DNA of 14,505 nt from Chloromonas sp. AAM2 (taxonomy: Eukaryota > Chlorophyta > Chlorophyceae > Chlamydomonadales > Chlamydomonadaceae): contig QAXH01002772.1 in assembly GCA_004335635.1 (NCBI GenBank), forward strand, positions 1 through 14,505, in the 5' to 3' direction. The notes beneath the pieces were generated by a model. That model made no database searches and was not told where the DNA came from. It was given only the letters and a program-made list of their open reading frames with translations. Shown here one piece after another: positions 9,301 to 14,505 of this stretch (the stretch's first letter is position 1; each line of letters begins with the position of its first letter). The position numbers were made by a program, and so were the translations under genes.

Positions 9301-10171
9301 TGAACCACCGCATTGAAACAAGGCAAGTCGGGACACATAATCCGCTCCAAACTGGCGTCACATTGTTGGACTGTCCCCTTGCACTGTAGGCTATTAGAGT
9401 TGAATACTAATAGTATGGTATTGGTGCTAGCACTCTGCCAGCAGCAACTTGTGCTGCAGTTGCGGAGAGCACAGCCCTACTCCGAGTCAGCTGCAACACC
9501 ACTGCACCACACTTGCTGATGTTTGCAATGCCTACTGCCAAGGTAGCAAACCCTGTGCTTTTGTACCGTCTGCAAATGCCCACACACCTTTGGCTTGGTC
9601 AGCTTCTGGAGCATGCGTGCTTCTTGGACACCGGTCACAACACGGTCGTACAGCACTGCATGCAGCATAAATGGCAAGCACCGCAAATGTTGCATTGCAT
9701 GTGGAATCCGGCATGCCATGCGATGTGCACTTCGTTGAACGTTCTTGCTTCTTTGCTGCTGTTTGCCTGCGCAGGAAAGGCGTGAGAAGAAGATGCACCC
9801 AGGTTCATCGTGAGTGGAATCAGGGCACAGCCTCGCTTGCTGTGTTTTAGCAAGTTGGTTTCATAGCAGTTTGATGAGGACCGACCCTGTCTTGCACTGT
9901 CAACCTTTGCTTAGATATCGCAGATATACAGTAGCAAGGACTGTCATTTGCCATGCTTGTGAATGCAGCTGCCCACCAGCCAACCCAGTGAACAGCTCTC
10001 ACCAACACCAGCCTCTGAGTGGTACAGCATGGGGCTCAGGTTTGTCTTCCATTTGAAGCCGGCGCCCAATTGTCGTGCTGCTGCACTCCGGTAGGGCGGG
10101 GAAGCGGTGTTGAACAGGTAGCTGGCTGGGGCCTCAGTGAGACTGTCAAGTATGTCTAGAGGAGATGACAT
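242..10171 (-). CDS. Large leucine-rich-repeat protein, 18 exons seen, 3' end not found (partial)
   Basis: Spliced gene assembled from sequence alone. Exons in transcript order: 10171-10003, 9655-9588, 9213-8834, 6321-5978, 5541-5459, 5294-5034, 4895-4742, 4524-4347, 4212-3821, 3526-3110, 2833-2650, 2369-2107, 1897-1785, 1683-1621, 1520-1466, 1307-1154, 938-817, 307-242. All junctions are GT..AG and phases agree at every join if the 19-bp duplication in exon 3 is ignored, giving about 1,149 codons. The product has an unrecognised N terminus, Pro/Glu and acidic segments (about 315-365), Ala-rich helices (about 220-270 and 482-520), a disordered Ser/Pro/Ala middle with repeated RPxS/T motifs, and RI-like leucine-rich repeats from about 1050 on. 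Such repeats usually bind proteins; the partner is unknown and I cannot name the family. No signal peptide or membrane segment is seen. The weakest points are exon 3, exons 15-16, the long intron 6322-8833 (two adjacent genes remain possible) and the missing 3' end. Confidence 0.72.
304..446. repeat. Compound tandem repeat spanning the intron 17 / exon 18 acceptor
   Basis: GGGCCTGT-headed units start at 304, 374 and 416 (about 70, 42 and 31 bp). The first includes an extra 27-bp partial copy around GGCAGGGCACAGCGTCAGGG. On the minus strand each head is an acceptor copy (GTGCACAG|GCCCTGTGCC) like the real one (GTGTACAG|GCCCTCTGCC), so the acceptor plus the start of exon 18 has been copied upstream. 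Confidence 0.88.
677..853. repeat. 46-bp tandem repeat spanning the exon 17 / intron 17 donor
   Basis: Units start at 677, 723, 769 and 815. The first three are full 46-bp copies and look identical; the fourth is the exon end itself and diverges after about 35 bp. On the minus strand each unit carries about 36 nt of exon end (LGKNKLSVSAVK) plus about 10 nt of intron start (GTACGCACTG). The exonic copy differs by a silent GGA to GGG change. Each copy re-creates a donor; the last is followed by GTAGAA. Confidence 0.93.
817..938 (-). CDS. LRR gene exon 17 (RI-like leucine-rich repeat)
   Basis: Acceptor GCGTGCAG|CTGACA joins exon 16 to give TADNDLTDGAVQLLVSALA, then SALDLGKNKLSVSAVK. These match the RI-like pattern LxxLxLxxNxLxxxGaxxLxxaL with a period of about 28-30. 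The donor drawn is GTCAAG|GTACGC at 816, but near-identical donors follow at 770, 724 and 678 because of the 46-bp repeat. Ends phase 0. Confidence 0.78.
1154..1307 (-). CDS. LRR gene exon 16 (first clear leucine-rich repeats)
   Basis: It encodes AGRLLRRYAQQALASG, then the repeat VFQLSHSLRSIDQVQALGEV and LPMVTALVT, ending ACGG|GTGAGA in phase 1. The preferred acceptor is GGGCGAG|GCGGGT, the first AG after an 11-C tract. A longer alternative starts at 1388 (CACGAAG|TCCTGT), also phase 0, but it would translate the pyrimidine-rich tract. Confidence 0.7.
1324..1334. repeat. Eleven-G homopolymer near the exon 16 acceptor
   Basis: The plus strand shows 11 consecutive G. On the coding strand this is a C tract that could act as the polypyrimidine tract of the exon 16 acceptor. 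Runs like this are prone to length errors in sequencing. Confidence 0.8.
1466..1520 (-). CDS. LRR gene exon 15 (tentative)
   Basis: Acceptor CTGCCCTCAG|GCAACT enters in phase 2. It encodes QLPEFDTTTITLAMNALT, which has the hydrophobic spacing of a repeat strand. The donor may be ACC|GTTAGA (ending at 1466) or CAC|GTACCC (ending at 1451), both phase 0. Without this exon, exons 14 and 16 do not agree in phase, which is the main argument for it. The base composition is lower in GC than other exons. Confidence 0.5.
1621..1683 (-). CDS. LRR gene exon 14
   Basis: A 63-nt exon. Acceptor CTCCTGCAG|CGACGC, donor CAAGACG|GTACCT. It carries phase 2 in and out and encodes SDAMQIQNASLRDERRSSIA, a natural continuation of the exon 13 helix. 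Confidence 0.66.
1785..1897 (-). CDS. LRR gene exon 13 (helical)
   Basis: Acceptor TTGTGTCCAG|GATGCT, donor CGCCAG|GTGGGG in phase 2. The peptide DADYLDNVAQRFASAVQATR followed by ELDMIIAEEAIS is a regular amphipathic helix, and the helical character continues into exon 14. This is one of the less low-complexity parts of the protein. Confidence 0.76.
2107..2369 (-). CDS. LRR gene exon 12 (acidic then Pro/Ser-rich)
   Basis: Acceptor GCATGCAG|TGCTGA, donor GTCAAG|GTATGC in phase 0. It starts with acidic LTDDEEPVLPEPLADF and continues as a Pro/Ser/Gly-rich linker (PPVSGPPSPPTLADI), ending in RASLVK. Overlapping ORFs in other frames and on the plus strand are shadows of this GC-rich exon. Confidence 0.74.
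2650..2833 (-). CDS. LRR gene exon 11
   Basis: Acceptor GTGCCGCAG|GTGCCA, donor CTAGAAG|GTGAAG in phase 1. It encodes VPSDAQVLGTLFGRPTSAAV, a Ser/Ala-rich linker with another motif copy (RPASA), and ends in a short helix (MMQLKAELE). The leftover G joins exon 12 as GTG. Confidence 0.75.
3110..3526 (-). CDS. LRR gene exon 10 (disordered, RPxS/T-rich)
   Basis: This is the longest exon, 139 codons, phase 0 at both ends. Acceptor CCTTGCAG|GCCAAG, donor TTTCAG|GTGTGC. The peptide is Ser/Ala/Pro/Gly-rich and surely disordered, with three copies of the recurring motif (RPMSS, RPTSA, RPGTA) plus the tract YAGGSGGGAADG. The opposite strand also has long ORFs here, but they lack matching splice phases. 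Confidence 0.78.
3821..4212 (-). CDS. LRR gene exon 9
   Basis: Acceptor CAACGCAG|GTGTAAC uses one carried base (Ser codon). The donor GCAGAG|GTGGGT is phase 0. It encodes about 131 residues: an Ala-rich helix (ASDLVAAAGKAAAVNAAK), basic RRGVASARRSAVSRA, a Pro/Lys linker with RPSTAP, and a charged helix ending SVAEVHAEKLELRMSLAE. Confidence 0.78.
4347..4524 (-). CDS. LRR gene exon 8 (coiled-coil-like Ala/Lys/Glu helix)
   Basis: Acceptor TATGTTCAG|TATGCT after a pyrimidine-rich tract, donor CAGACA|GTGAGT in phase 1. The sequence from ATALEEKQLKAQRAAAAAEA through KAAKRNASLAEQNK is a classic charged Ala-rich helix, followed by a basic, flexible tail. Confidence 0.76.
4742..4895 (-). CDS. LRR gene exon 7
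   Basis: Acceptor TTCTGCCAG|GTCCATG and donor GATCAAG|GTGGGA. It enters with two carried bases and leaves in phase 0. It encodes SMISAMFEAARAGAE, then a Ser/Pro/Ala-rich stretch with the first copy of the recurring RP-x-[ST]-[AS] motif (RPMSA). Confidence 0.75.
5034..5294 (-). CDS. LRR gene exon 6 (acidic amphipathic segment)
   Basis: Acceptor TCCACAG|TGATTT completes the split Ser codon. The donor AAGAAGG|GTGAGA leaves two bases. It begins with a strongly acidic run (DLDDELSDEEDEVLSALL) that merges into a hydrophobic helix, a layout common in protein-interaction segments, then becomes Ser/Thr/Pro-rich with VRRMSAPTP, a basic-Ser pattern typical of kinase targets. No stop or gap in this frame. 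Confidence 0.75.
5459..5541 (-). CDS. LRR gene exon 5 (Pro/Glu-rich)
   Basis: Acceptor TGTCTGCAG|TCGAGT in phase 0, donor CAGCAG|GTAACC in phase 2. It encodes a short Pro/Glu low-complexity segment (EPLPEPEPPPPPEPEPPTP) that probably acts as an extended linker. Phase fits exons 4 and 6. Confidence 0.68.
5703..5783. repeat. Short direct repeat and small hairpin in intron 4
   Basis: CACCAAAGTCACTT occurs at 5721-5734 and again at 5769-5782, separated by CATCACA-type repeats. The first copy can also fold, with CACCAA pairing to TTGGTG over a 6-base loop. It lies inside intron 4 (5542-5977), where I see nothing else. Confidence 0.6.
5978..6321 (-). CDS. LRR gene exon 4 (Ala-rich helical segment)
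   Basis: Acceptor GCTGCACAG|ATCCACC and donor GGCAT|GTGAGT. The exon enters with one carried base and leaves in phase 0. It encodes roughly residues 200-314. From DARRALTKREAALLDKHQ on there is a long Ala/Glu/Arg-rich helix likely to form a coiled coil, followed by basic RRSRRSD and ending in DAFDQIWH. An in-frame ATG at 6295 in good context could serve as an internal or alternative start. Confidence 0.72.
6322..8833 (-). other. Long non-coding stretch, probable 2.5-kb intron
   Basis: It lies between exon 3 (donor phase 1) and exon 4 (acceptor needs phase 1), so one intron is phase-compatible. GC content is lower than in the exons. The first part (8833-8744) is GC-rich and open and may be exon. 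A 30-nt block at 7157-7128 (GTAG|AAGAAG ... GAAG|GTGACG) is also phase 1 to phase 1 and could be a microexon, but nothing else supports it. The rest shows only scattered short ORFs, including the one at 6832-7215. If the ATG at 6295 (GCAGCCATGGC, strong context) is a true start, this stretch would be intergenic instead. Confidence 0.5.
6832..7215 (-). pseudogene. Unexplained 127-codon ORF with retropepsin-like LGMDYL motif, possible retroelement remnant
   Basis: This is the longest ORF in the large intron. Around residues 34-45 it reads DLNVLGMDYLLR, similar to the ILGxDxL segment that follows the flap in retropepsin-like aspartic proteases of LTR retroelements and DDI1-type proteins. The catalytic D[ST]G triad is not visible upstream in this frame, and no terminal repeats, reverse transcriptase or integrase motifs were seen. 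It could be a decayed retrotransposon fragment or chance. Base use is unlike the GC-rich exons around it. Confidence 0.22.
8834..9213 (-). CDS. LRR gene exon 3, carrying a frameshifting 19-bp duplication
   Basis: The acceptor TTCATTATACAG|GAAGTC has a strong pyrimidine tract and opens in phase 0 (EVHPANSAVSTVALSGG). After the tandem duplication at 9093-9130 the coding-like frame moves by one. The shifted frame reads through RYTRSLRSESDIETEAANK to TQVFTWG and ends at GAG|GTAGGC in phase 1. In the original frame a TAG occurs at 8934-8932. Removing one 19-bp copy makes the exon continuous (120 codons plus one base) and restores the phase needed by exon 4. The exon may instead end at 8744 (GTAG|GTGGGC, also phase 1), because the next 90 bases are open and very GC-rich. 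Confidence 0.6.
9093..9130. repeat. Perfect 19-bp tandem duplication inside exon 3
   Basis: The unit AGGGCTGCCTGGCGGGCTG occurs twice head to tail (9093-9111 and 9112-9130) without mismatch. Its length is not a multiple of three, so it shifts the reading frame of the minus-strand gene. Confidence 0.95.
9588..9655 (-). CDS. LRR gene exon 2
   Basis: Acceptor GCATGCAG|TG completes the split codon from exon 1 as GTG. The donor is CCAAAG|GTGTGT in phase 0. The peptide LYDRVVTGVQEARMLQKL is helical, and the phase fits both neighbours. Confidence 0.68.
10003..10171 (-). CDS. LRR gene exon 1 with start codon
   Basis: The ATG at 10171 opens MSSPLDILDSLTEAPASYLF and about 36 further residues. An in-frame TGA lies upstream at about 10226 with no other ATG between, so the start is well fixed. 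The exon ends at TTG|GTGAGA, leaving one base (phase 1). A weaker donor six bases earlier (G|GTGTTG) has the same phase. The content (PPYRSAAARQLG, FKWKTNLSPMLYHSEAG) looks like a folded conserved segment, but I do not recognise it. Confidence 0.7.
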
Positions 10172-10660
10172 GTCGTGTGTGTCTGCTCTTGTCGAGGCTG
10201 CTAGTGGATGAGGCAGCCCCCCTCATGCATGCCGTACTCAAAGAGCCATGTAACAGCAGTGGCCTTCTTCGACTCCCGGTTGAACGCCTTCGATTTGGGG
10301 GCGTGGCAAGACCAGGAAATCCTGCTGCACGAGCGAAAAAAAGGTAGGTTGCCGGTTCAGTAATGCAAGTCGCCACCAAGTGTTCCAGCTGCTTTACTTT
10401 CTTGAGCAGATTCGTATCCAGTGGTATTGACAGCAATCGTCCCAGAACTGGCAAACTTCTTTTTTCACTCGAAAAAGAAAATCTGCGAGAAAACGCATCG
10501 ACCGTTTTCCGCGGATACATCGCGTCTGACGTCCTTGCGATGACAATTCTGCTCTGATTCTCAGAGGCTTGAAATGCCGCATACAAACTGATGGATCTCC
10601 ACACGACACACAGTAAAACCTAGACAGTCGTGCCGGCAGCCGTGATGTGAGAAGGAGGCC
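10172..10660. promoter_or_regulatory. Divergent intergenic region, probable shared promoter and both 5' UTRs
   Basis: The 489 bp between the two start codons hold no convincing coding exon in either direction. A TGACGTC element (bZIP-type ACGT core) lies at 10527-10533, near the middle. I see no clear TATA box. There are A-rich patches at 10333-10342 and 10460-10500. Transcription start sites cannot be placed from sequence alone. Confidence 0.5.
10645..10650 (+). promoter_or_regulatory. Start-stop upstream ORF (ATGTGA)
   Basis: An ATG followed directly by TGA ends 10 nt before the main ATG at 10661. If inside the mRNA leader it is a minimal uORF, a type known to pause ribosomes at initiation. 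A TGA in frame with the main ATG at 10643-10645 also fixes the start of the plus-strand protein. Confidence 0.4.
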
Positions 10661-10734
10661 ATGGCAGGACGCATAGCTCGTAGGGCAAGGGCAATCCCAC
10701 CCGTGTTCAAGGATTGGACCTCAACTGTCATCTG
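10661..10734 (+). CDS. PH-protein gene exon 1 with start codon
   Basis: The ATG at 10661 sits in GGAGGCCATGGCAGG, a strong eukaryotic context, with an in-frame TGA upstream. It encodes MAGRIARRARAIPPVFKDWT and ends ATCTG|GTGAGC, leaving two bases. Confidence 0.72.
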
Positions 10735-13700
10735 GTGAGCCGTCACACCCTAGGCTCATTTGCTCAGTTTTAAGGTGTCAGCTTGTTCCGCCAGTTTCTC
10801 TCTTGTAATGCATGAATGGGTTGCATGCCTGCATTCCCGTTGTGATGCTCTTGCTGAGTGCCCACGCAGCCTATGTGGCCTATGCTACATTGTCAGCTGC
10901 TCCCGTTGGCTGCTTGCCCCTTCCCTCCTGGGAGGCCTGGTGGTGTTTGCAGCAGGATGCATCATCACCGTCATCCTGGGCATCGCAGTCCTGGTAAGGT
11001 GTATGTGCATGCCATCTACACCTTGTCACAGAAGAGTGACATCACTCATCAGTTGTGCGGTACAATCTTCCAAAAATCTATTGACCACCATCAACATCAA
11101 CATGCACGCCAAGCAGCATGCTCAATCTGCCATGAAGCCATCATGTGCGGTTACTTTGCGGTTACTTTGCCCTCACACCTGTCACTCGCAGGTGTGGATC
11201 TTGTACAAGATGACCGACACCTATGACCCCATAAAGGAACGTGAGGCCAGGCTGGCTCAGCAGGCCGCCATAGCCAATGGCACAGCGGATGCTGGCTCGG
11301 GCACCAGGCAGGGCAAGGCAGGCCTGGGGCGCGGGCGCAGACGGGGAAGGGCCGCCAAAAACGCCAAAAATGCCCAAACCCCTGATGAGGCTTCCCCTGC
11401 ATACGCTGTGCTGGATGGCAGGCTGCAGCTGGGTCCTGGTGGGGAGCTGCCTCAGTCCAATGCTGTGCCGGTAGATGCTGCACGGCCGCAGCCTGCAACA
11501 TCAGATGCAAGCACCTATGCAGGTGAGCAACACAGTGTGAGATTACTGTGCCAATTGTGCACAGATGCCGTGGGTGCTCCAGAGCTTGACTCCACATGTC
11601 AGCGGCAACCGCTTCAAATGCCTGGCAGCATCAGCCGCTGTCTGAGGGCTGAGGAGGTTTGTTTGTTTGGGGTCGTCTCGCGCCTGGCATTGTGTTGCGT
11701 TCGGCGCATGTGGCAGCATCAGCTTGTCTGACATCGGATGCAGTAAGCATTGCTCAATGACATCCAGACATTCCCGCGTATATGACAGCATATCTTACAT
11801 GAGGGGAGGGTTTTGAGCCCGTCCAACCTACAAGTGAAGGGGATTGCGACACACCGGGATAGTGATGGTGGTGGCCACTCCTTGAGGTGCTATCCTGACC
11901 ACAAACCGCGTTAGACCCAAAAGCATCCTGAAAACATGTATATGGAAATCAAACGTCATGTCTCAAGTCAAACGTCCGGGTTAAAGTGACAACTCCCGCG
12001 AACAATGTCCTCCGGGGTGAAGAGGACGAATAGAGGGCGCTGGTGTCGATATGTAGCCACAGGGTGGACAGGTCACAGTCGTTATTCTCACTCTGACGTC
12101 ACTTTGATCACAACATGGTGTCTGGGAGGCATACTTGATTATCACTCTCGACAGACCTTATGCTTGAGTCACAGCCGTGCACCAAGGCAAGCAAACCCAG
12201 CTGTTCAAAACCACGGCCATCATGTGGTGCAGACAAGTTCATGGCAAAGCCATGTTGTTTGTTTTCTTATGATCATGGCAGTGCTTCCACCGCGCACATC
12301 CCAGGGGTTATCTGGACTGTTCCTGCTAGCACTTGGGCTCCCGAGCAGCTTCCGCCCGCATTCCCTCCGCCCTGCGAGGGCCCCACTGCCATCAGCCACC
12401 GTTGGCACGCTTCCCTGGCCGACGGCGCACTCAGCCTGCGCCCCGCCTACGGGACTGCGTGGCCCGGCCGCCTCGCCTACGTGGGCGTGCCCCCCGCTCT
12501 CCCGCCGCTGGTGGTGGTGTCGCTGCTAGGCTGCGAGGCGCGGGTAGTGACGGAGTGCTTGCGGGGAGGCAGCCCATGGGCAAAGAAGGGCCCACTGGAG
12601 GTGCGCCTGTCCGCTGCAGCCAGGCCGGGCGCGGGCGGTGCGGAGGGCGCAGGCACGGGGTGTGAGCAGGGCGCGGCAGGCGGGGAGCGGGATGCTGATA
12701 GCTCTGGGAGCACGGAGGAACAGTCCGAGCCTGAGCGCCAGCTGCTGTACGGCGAGACAAGCTTCTTCCTATTTGCCGAAAGCGGTAAGAAAACCTCTGT
12801 TTGTCAGCAATCTTTTGTTTGTTTCTGCTGTTGGTGCCAGAGCTTTCTTTCCTGTGGCAACTTGAAGCACCAGCAGCCAGTCGGGGATTCCCCGTCCGGG
12901 TTCTGATATGCACTTCAGAGTGTTTCTTAACAGTTCTGGTAATCATTGCAGCACTCAGTGCTCGTACTCGGTGCTCGTACACATTGCCTGCTTGTGTCTG
13001 GGTCACAGCGCGCCTCGACACACGTATTGTGCATGTCAGTGCTCACAGAAGACGCACCCTTGCTGCTTGGCTACTGGCCTGTGCAGGTCAGGCGAAGGAA
13101 CAGTGGCTCCTGGCCCTGCAGGCGAGCTGCGGACCCGCACAACAAGGCGCTGTCATCGCCGCGGCACGAGCGACCTATGCAGCCATGTGCTCATCTCTGC
13201 TATCGGGAGTCATCGGTTCCCTGGTGCCTTTACCACACATGACGCCGGGGCCACCGGAAGCTGCAACAGCAGCATCCGCGCTGCCTGGGACGACGGGCGA
13301 GGGGGCGGAGGGGGCGTTGCAGAGCAGTAGCTCGGGGCGCGGTGGAAGAAGGAAGATGGCTTCCCCACAGGCGTCTATGCAGCCGGAGCACGGCAAGGGC
13401 CGGGGCGCGTTTGGCTGGGTAGCCCGCATCTTTGGGCGGAGAGGCCCCAGGCAGCCAAACGCACAGCAGCAACAGCAGCAACAACAACAGCAACAACCAC
13501 AGGAGCAGCAGACGCAGCAGCAGCAGCCAAAGCAGGAGCAGCGGCAGCAGCAGACAAAACAGGAGCAGGAGCAGCAGCAGCAGCCAAAGCAGCAGCAACA
13601 CTCGCGTGATGGCAAGGGTGAAGCCACACCTAAAGCAGGTGATGCGTTTAGCAGGACCTCCCTGTCTAGTAAGCCAACAAAACCTGCTGATGGTGCTGAT

Positions 13701-14505
13701 CAGGTCAGAGGCGCTATTGGTATCGTCGATGATCTCAATCCTGAGTCCCCAGAGGAGGGGCTAGCAGAGGCAGTGGTAACTGCAGCGTTGGTGGGGGAAG
13801 CTAGCGTTGCCGACCAGCCACTGATAGGTTTTGGCAGTTCAATTGACGGCACAACGGCTGCTGCACCAATACCGACTGACACAGAAACCGATGGTCTCGG
13901 GCCTTTGCCGGGCAACACACGCAGTCATGGCAGTGCAACAGAGCATGGCGAGGCTGGAGCGACACCCCAACAAGCAGCATCAGCGCCATCAGTTACTAGC
14001 CTTTTGCGTCGTGGTAGCAGCAGCAGCGTACCCGACCTCCAAGCACTTGGTCTTGCAGCCGCCACGGCTAATGGTGCTACTGGCACAGCCAAAGACGGAC
14101 TTGATCATCCGCCAGGCCTGCCTGGGTCTGGTCATGGGACTGGGTCAGGCGGGTCAGCGCGGCTGCCAGTGGCAGGCGGGTCGGCACCAGGAGATGAGAA
14201 ATCACCGGCAGGGATGGAAGCGGCAGCGGGTGTGGGTGTGGAGGTGAGGGCACGCGCGCTGGGAGATGAGAAAGCACAGGCGGGCATGTGCGAAGTGGCA
14301 CTGGGGGCGGAGGCGGGAACATGCGCAGGAGCGGGGGTAGAGCCGTGGGCTTCGCCTCGCGGCCTCAGTCGGGGCGGTGGGCGGCATTCCCTGGACGATG
14401 CAGCAAGGGCACTCTCGGCCGGCCGCAGCATCAAGCGCGGCAGTGGGCTCGACCCGCTTCCGCACCCAGGTGAGGACGGCGGCGAAGACGGGGAGGAGGC
14501 CCTGG
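10661..14505 (+). CDS. Putative TEX2/NVJ2-like membrane protein with PH-like domain (5 exons, 3' partial)
   Basis: Exons 10661-10734, 10870-10993, 11192-11522, 12305-12784, 13087 to beyond the right edge. All are GT..AG and phase-consistent (2, 0, 1, 1), giving more than 809 codons. A short basic N terminus (MAGRIARRARAIPPVFKDW) precedes one transmembrane segment at about 44-71 (LLGGLVVFAAGCIITVILG). A charged juxtamembrane helix and basic linker follow. A PH-like fold spans about 188-352, with VVVSLLGCEARVV, SPWAKKGPLEVRLS, LLYGETSFFLFAES and the terminal helix QAKEQWLLAL with its signature Trp. Then comes a low-complexity tail with a Gln-rich tract. In TEX2/NVJ2/HT008 proteins an N-terminal membrane segment and PH domain precede an SMP domain that moves lipids at ER contact sites. 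That SMP domain would lie beyond the window, so the family call is inference. It could instead be another membrane-anchored PH protein. Confidence 0.68.
10870..10993 (+). CDS. PH-protein gene exon 2 (transmembrane segment)
   Basis: Acceptor GCCCACGCAG|CCTATG completes a Cys codon. The donor GTCCTG|GTAAGG is phase 0. It encodes a Cys-rich lead and then a hydrophobic helix from LLGGLVVFAAG to ILGIAVL that continues as VWILY in exon 3. Confidence 0.72.
11147..11168 (+). repeat. 11-bp tandem duplication near the exon 3 acceptor
   Basis: GCGGTTACTTT occurs twice in a row (11147-11157, 11158-11168), about 23 bp upstream of exon 3. It may contribute to the pyrimidine-rich part of the intron; no other role is evident. 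Confidence 0.85.
11192..11522 (+). CDS. PH-protein gene exon 3 (juxtamembrane and linker)
   Basis: Acceptor TCACTCGCAG|GTGTGG in phase 0, donor TATGCAG|GTGAGC in phase 1. It starts VWILYKMTDTYDPIKEREAR, continuing the membrane helix into a charged helix, then a Gly/Arg-rich basic stretch (GLGRGRRRGRAAKNAKNAQ) and an Ala/Pro linker. The basic residues right after the membrane suggest this side is cytosolic. Confidence 0.75.
11523..12304 (+). other. Intron 3 of the PH-protein gene (782 nt)
   Basis: Clearly less GC-rich than the flanking exons. It starts GTGAGC and ends CGCACATCCCAG. Open frames touching either end have no splice or codon support. I see no repeat, RNA gene or transposon signature. 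Confidence 0.6.
12305..12784 (+). CDS. PH-protein gene exon 4 (PH-like domain, main part)
   Basis: Acceptor CATCCCAG|GGGTTA supplies the two bases needed by exon 3, and the donor AAAGCG|GTAAGA is phase 1. An alternative acceptor CTGCTAG|CACTTG has the wrong phase. It encodes TWAPEQLPPAFPPPCEGP, several beta-strand-like stretches (GRLAYVGV, LVVVSLLGCEARVV, GPLEVRLSAAA) and, after an inserted Gly/Ala/Glu-rich loop of about 45 residues, LLYGETSFFLFAES. Order and spacing fit a PH domain with an enlarged loop. Confidence 0.75.
12955..12980 (+). repeat. 13-bp tandem repeat in intron 4 of the PH-protein gene
   Basis: TCAGTGCTCGTAC is followed directly by TCGGTGCTCGTAC, one mismatch. It lies in the 302-nt intron 12785-13086, which otherwise shows nothing. 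Confidence 0.75.
13087..14505 (+). CDS. PH-protein gene exon 5 (PH C-terminal helix and long low-complexity tail), runs off the edge
   Basis: Acceptor CCTGTGCAG|GTCAGG completes a Gly codon and gives QAKEQWLLALQASCG, the expected closing helix of the PH domain, then an Ala-rich helix (GAVIAAARATYAAMCSSLL). The remaining 440 codons are Ser/Gly/Ala-rich with a Gln tract, and include basic FGWVARIFGRRG and the phospho-site-like LLRRGSSSSVPDL. A GTGAGG at 14470 could be a donor, but the frame continues as acidic GEDGGEDGEEAL, so I take the exon as open to the edge. Confidence 0.76.
13464..13598 (+). repeat. CAG/CAA repeat encoding a Gln-rich tract
   Basis: 45 codons, of which 32 are Gln (CAG and CAA mixed), interrupted by Pro, Lys, Glu, Thr and Arg. 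It begins with 11 Gln in a row. CAA interruptions and imperfect QQQQPKQ / QEQ units suggest an older, expanded repeat, not a fresh pure CAG run. The Leu-, Ala- and Cys-rich ORFs on the other strand are its mirror image. Confidence 0.95.

Noticed and set aside
9240..9587. Continuation of the exon 3 frame upstream of 9213 as coding
   Set aside because: A strong acceptor (TTCATTATACAG) sits at the boundary, the upstream sequence is lower in GC, and exon 2 joins at 9213 in phase.
10760..10869. Upstream in-frame extension of PH-protein exon 2, with an ATG at 10808
   Set aside because: The segment ends in a good acceptor (CCCACGCAG) and exon 1 at 10661-10734 joins in the right phase with a better start codon.
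12005..12304. Open frames running into PH-protein exon 4 from the left
   Set aside because: Lower GC, no donor or start logic; the acceptor at 12304 gives the exact phase needed by exon 3.
13175..13629. Long minus-strand ORFs rich in Cys, Leu or Ala opposite the Gln tract
   Set aside because: They are the reverse complement of the CAG/CAA repeat in its three frames. The plus-strand exon is supported by splice phase and by the PH helix.

Overview
The window looks like nuclear DNA of a green alga. Short GC-rich coding blocks alternate with less GC-rich introns bounded by GT..AG, the exons are rich in Ala/Pro/Ser/Gln, there is a CAG/CAA repeat, and many short tandem duplications are present. 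A chlorophycean of the Chlamydomonas/Haematococcus kind is my best guess, but nothing here proves the genus. There is no bacterial, plasmid or CRISPR architecture.

Two divergent protein genes account for almost all of it. The first, on the minus strand, starts at an ATG at 10171 and runs leftwards to at least position 242, probably past the left edge. I assembled 18 exons by matching splice sites and codon phase. All 17 joins agree in phase once a 19-bp duplication in exon 3 is discounted. The predicted product is at least about 1,149 residues. It has an N-terminal region I do not recognise, a Pro/Glu stretch and an acidic helix, two Ala-rich helical segments, a long Ser/Pro/Ala-rich disordered middle with seven copies of a short RP-x-[ST]-[AS] motif, and C-terminal leucine-rich repeats of the ribonuclease-inhibitor-like type.

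The second gene, on the plus strand, starts at an ATG at 10661 and runs off the right edge. Five exons join in phase and give more than 809 residues: a short N terminus, one transmembrane segment, a PH-like domain split over two exons, then a long low-complexity tail with a Gln-rich tract. Transmembrane segment followed by PH-like domain suggests the N-terminal half of a TEX2/NVJ2-type SMP lipid-transfer protein. The SMP domain itself, if present, lies outside the window.

The two start codons are 489 bp apart, so 10172-10660 should hold both 5' UTRs and a shared or back-to-back promoter. The one long stretch without confident coding (6322-8833) is best read as a 2.5-kb intron of the minus-strand gene. 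It contains an unexplained ORF with a retropepsin-like LGMDYL motif.

The most unusual signals are structural. Intron 17 of the leucine-rich repeat gene has tandem duplications of exon-intron junction sequence at both ends, giving four candidate donors and three candidate acceptors. In exon 3 a perfect 19-bp tandem duplication shifts the reading frame and creates an early stop.
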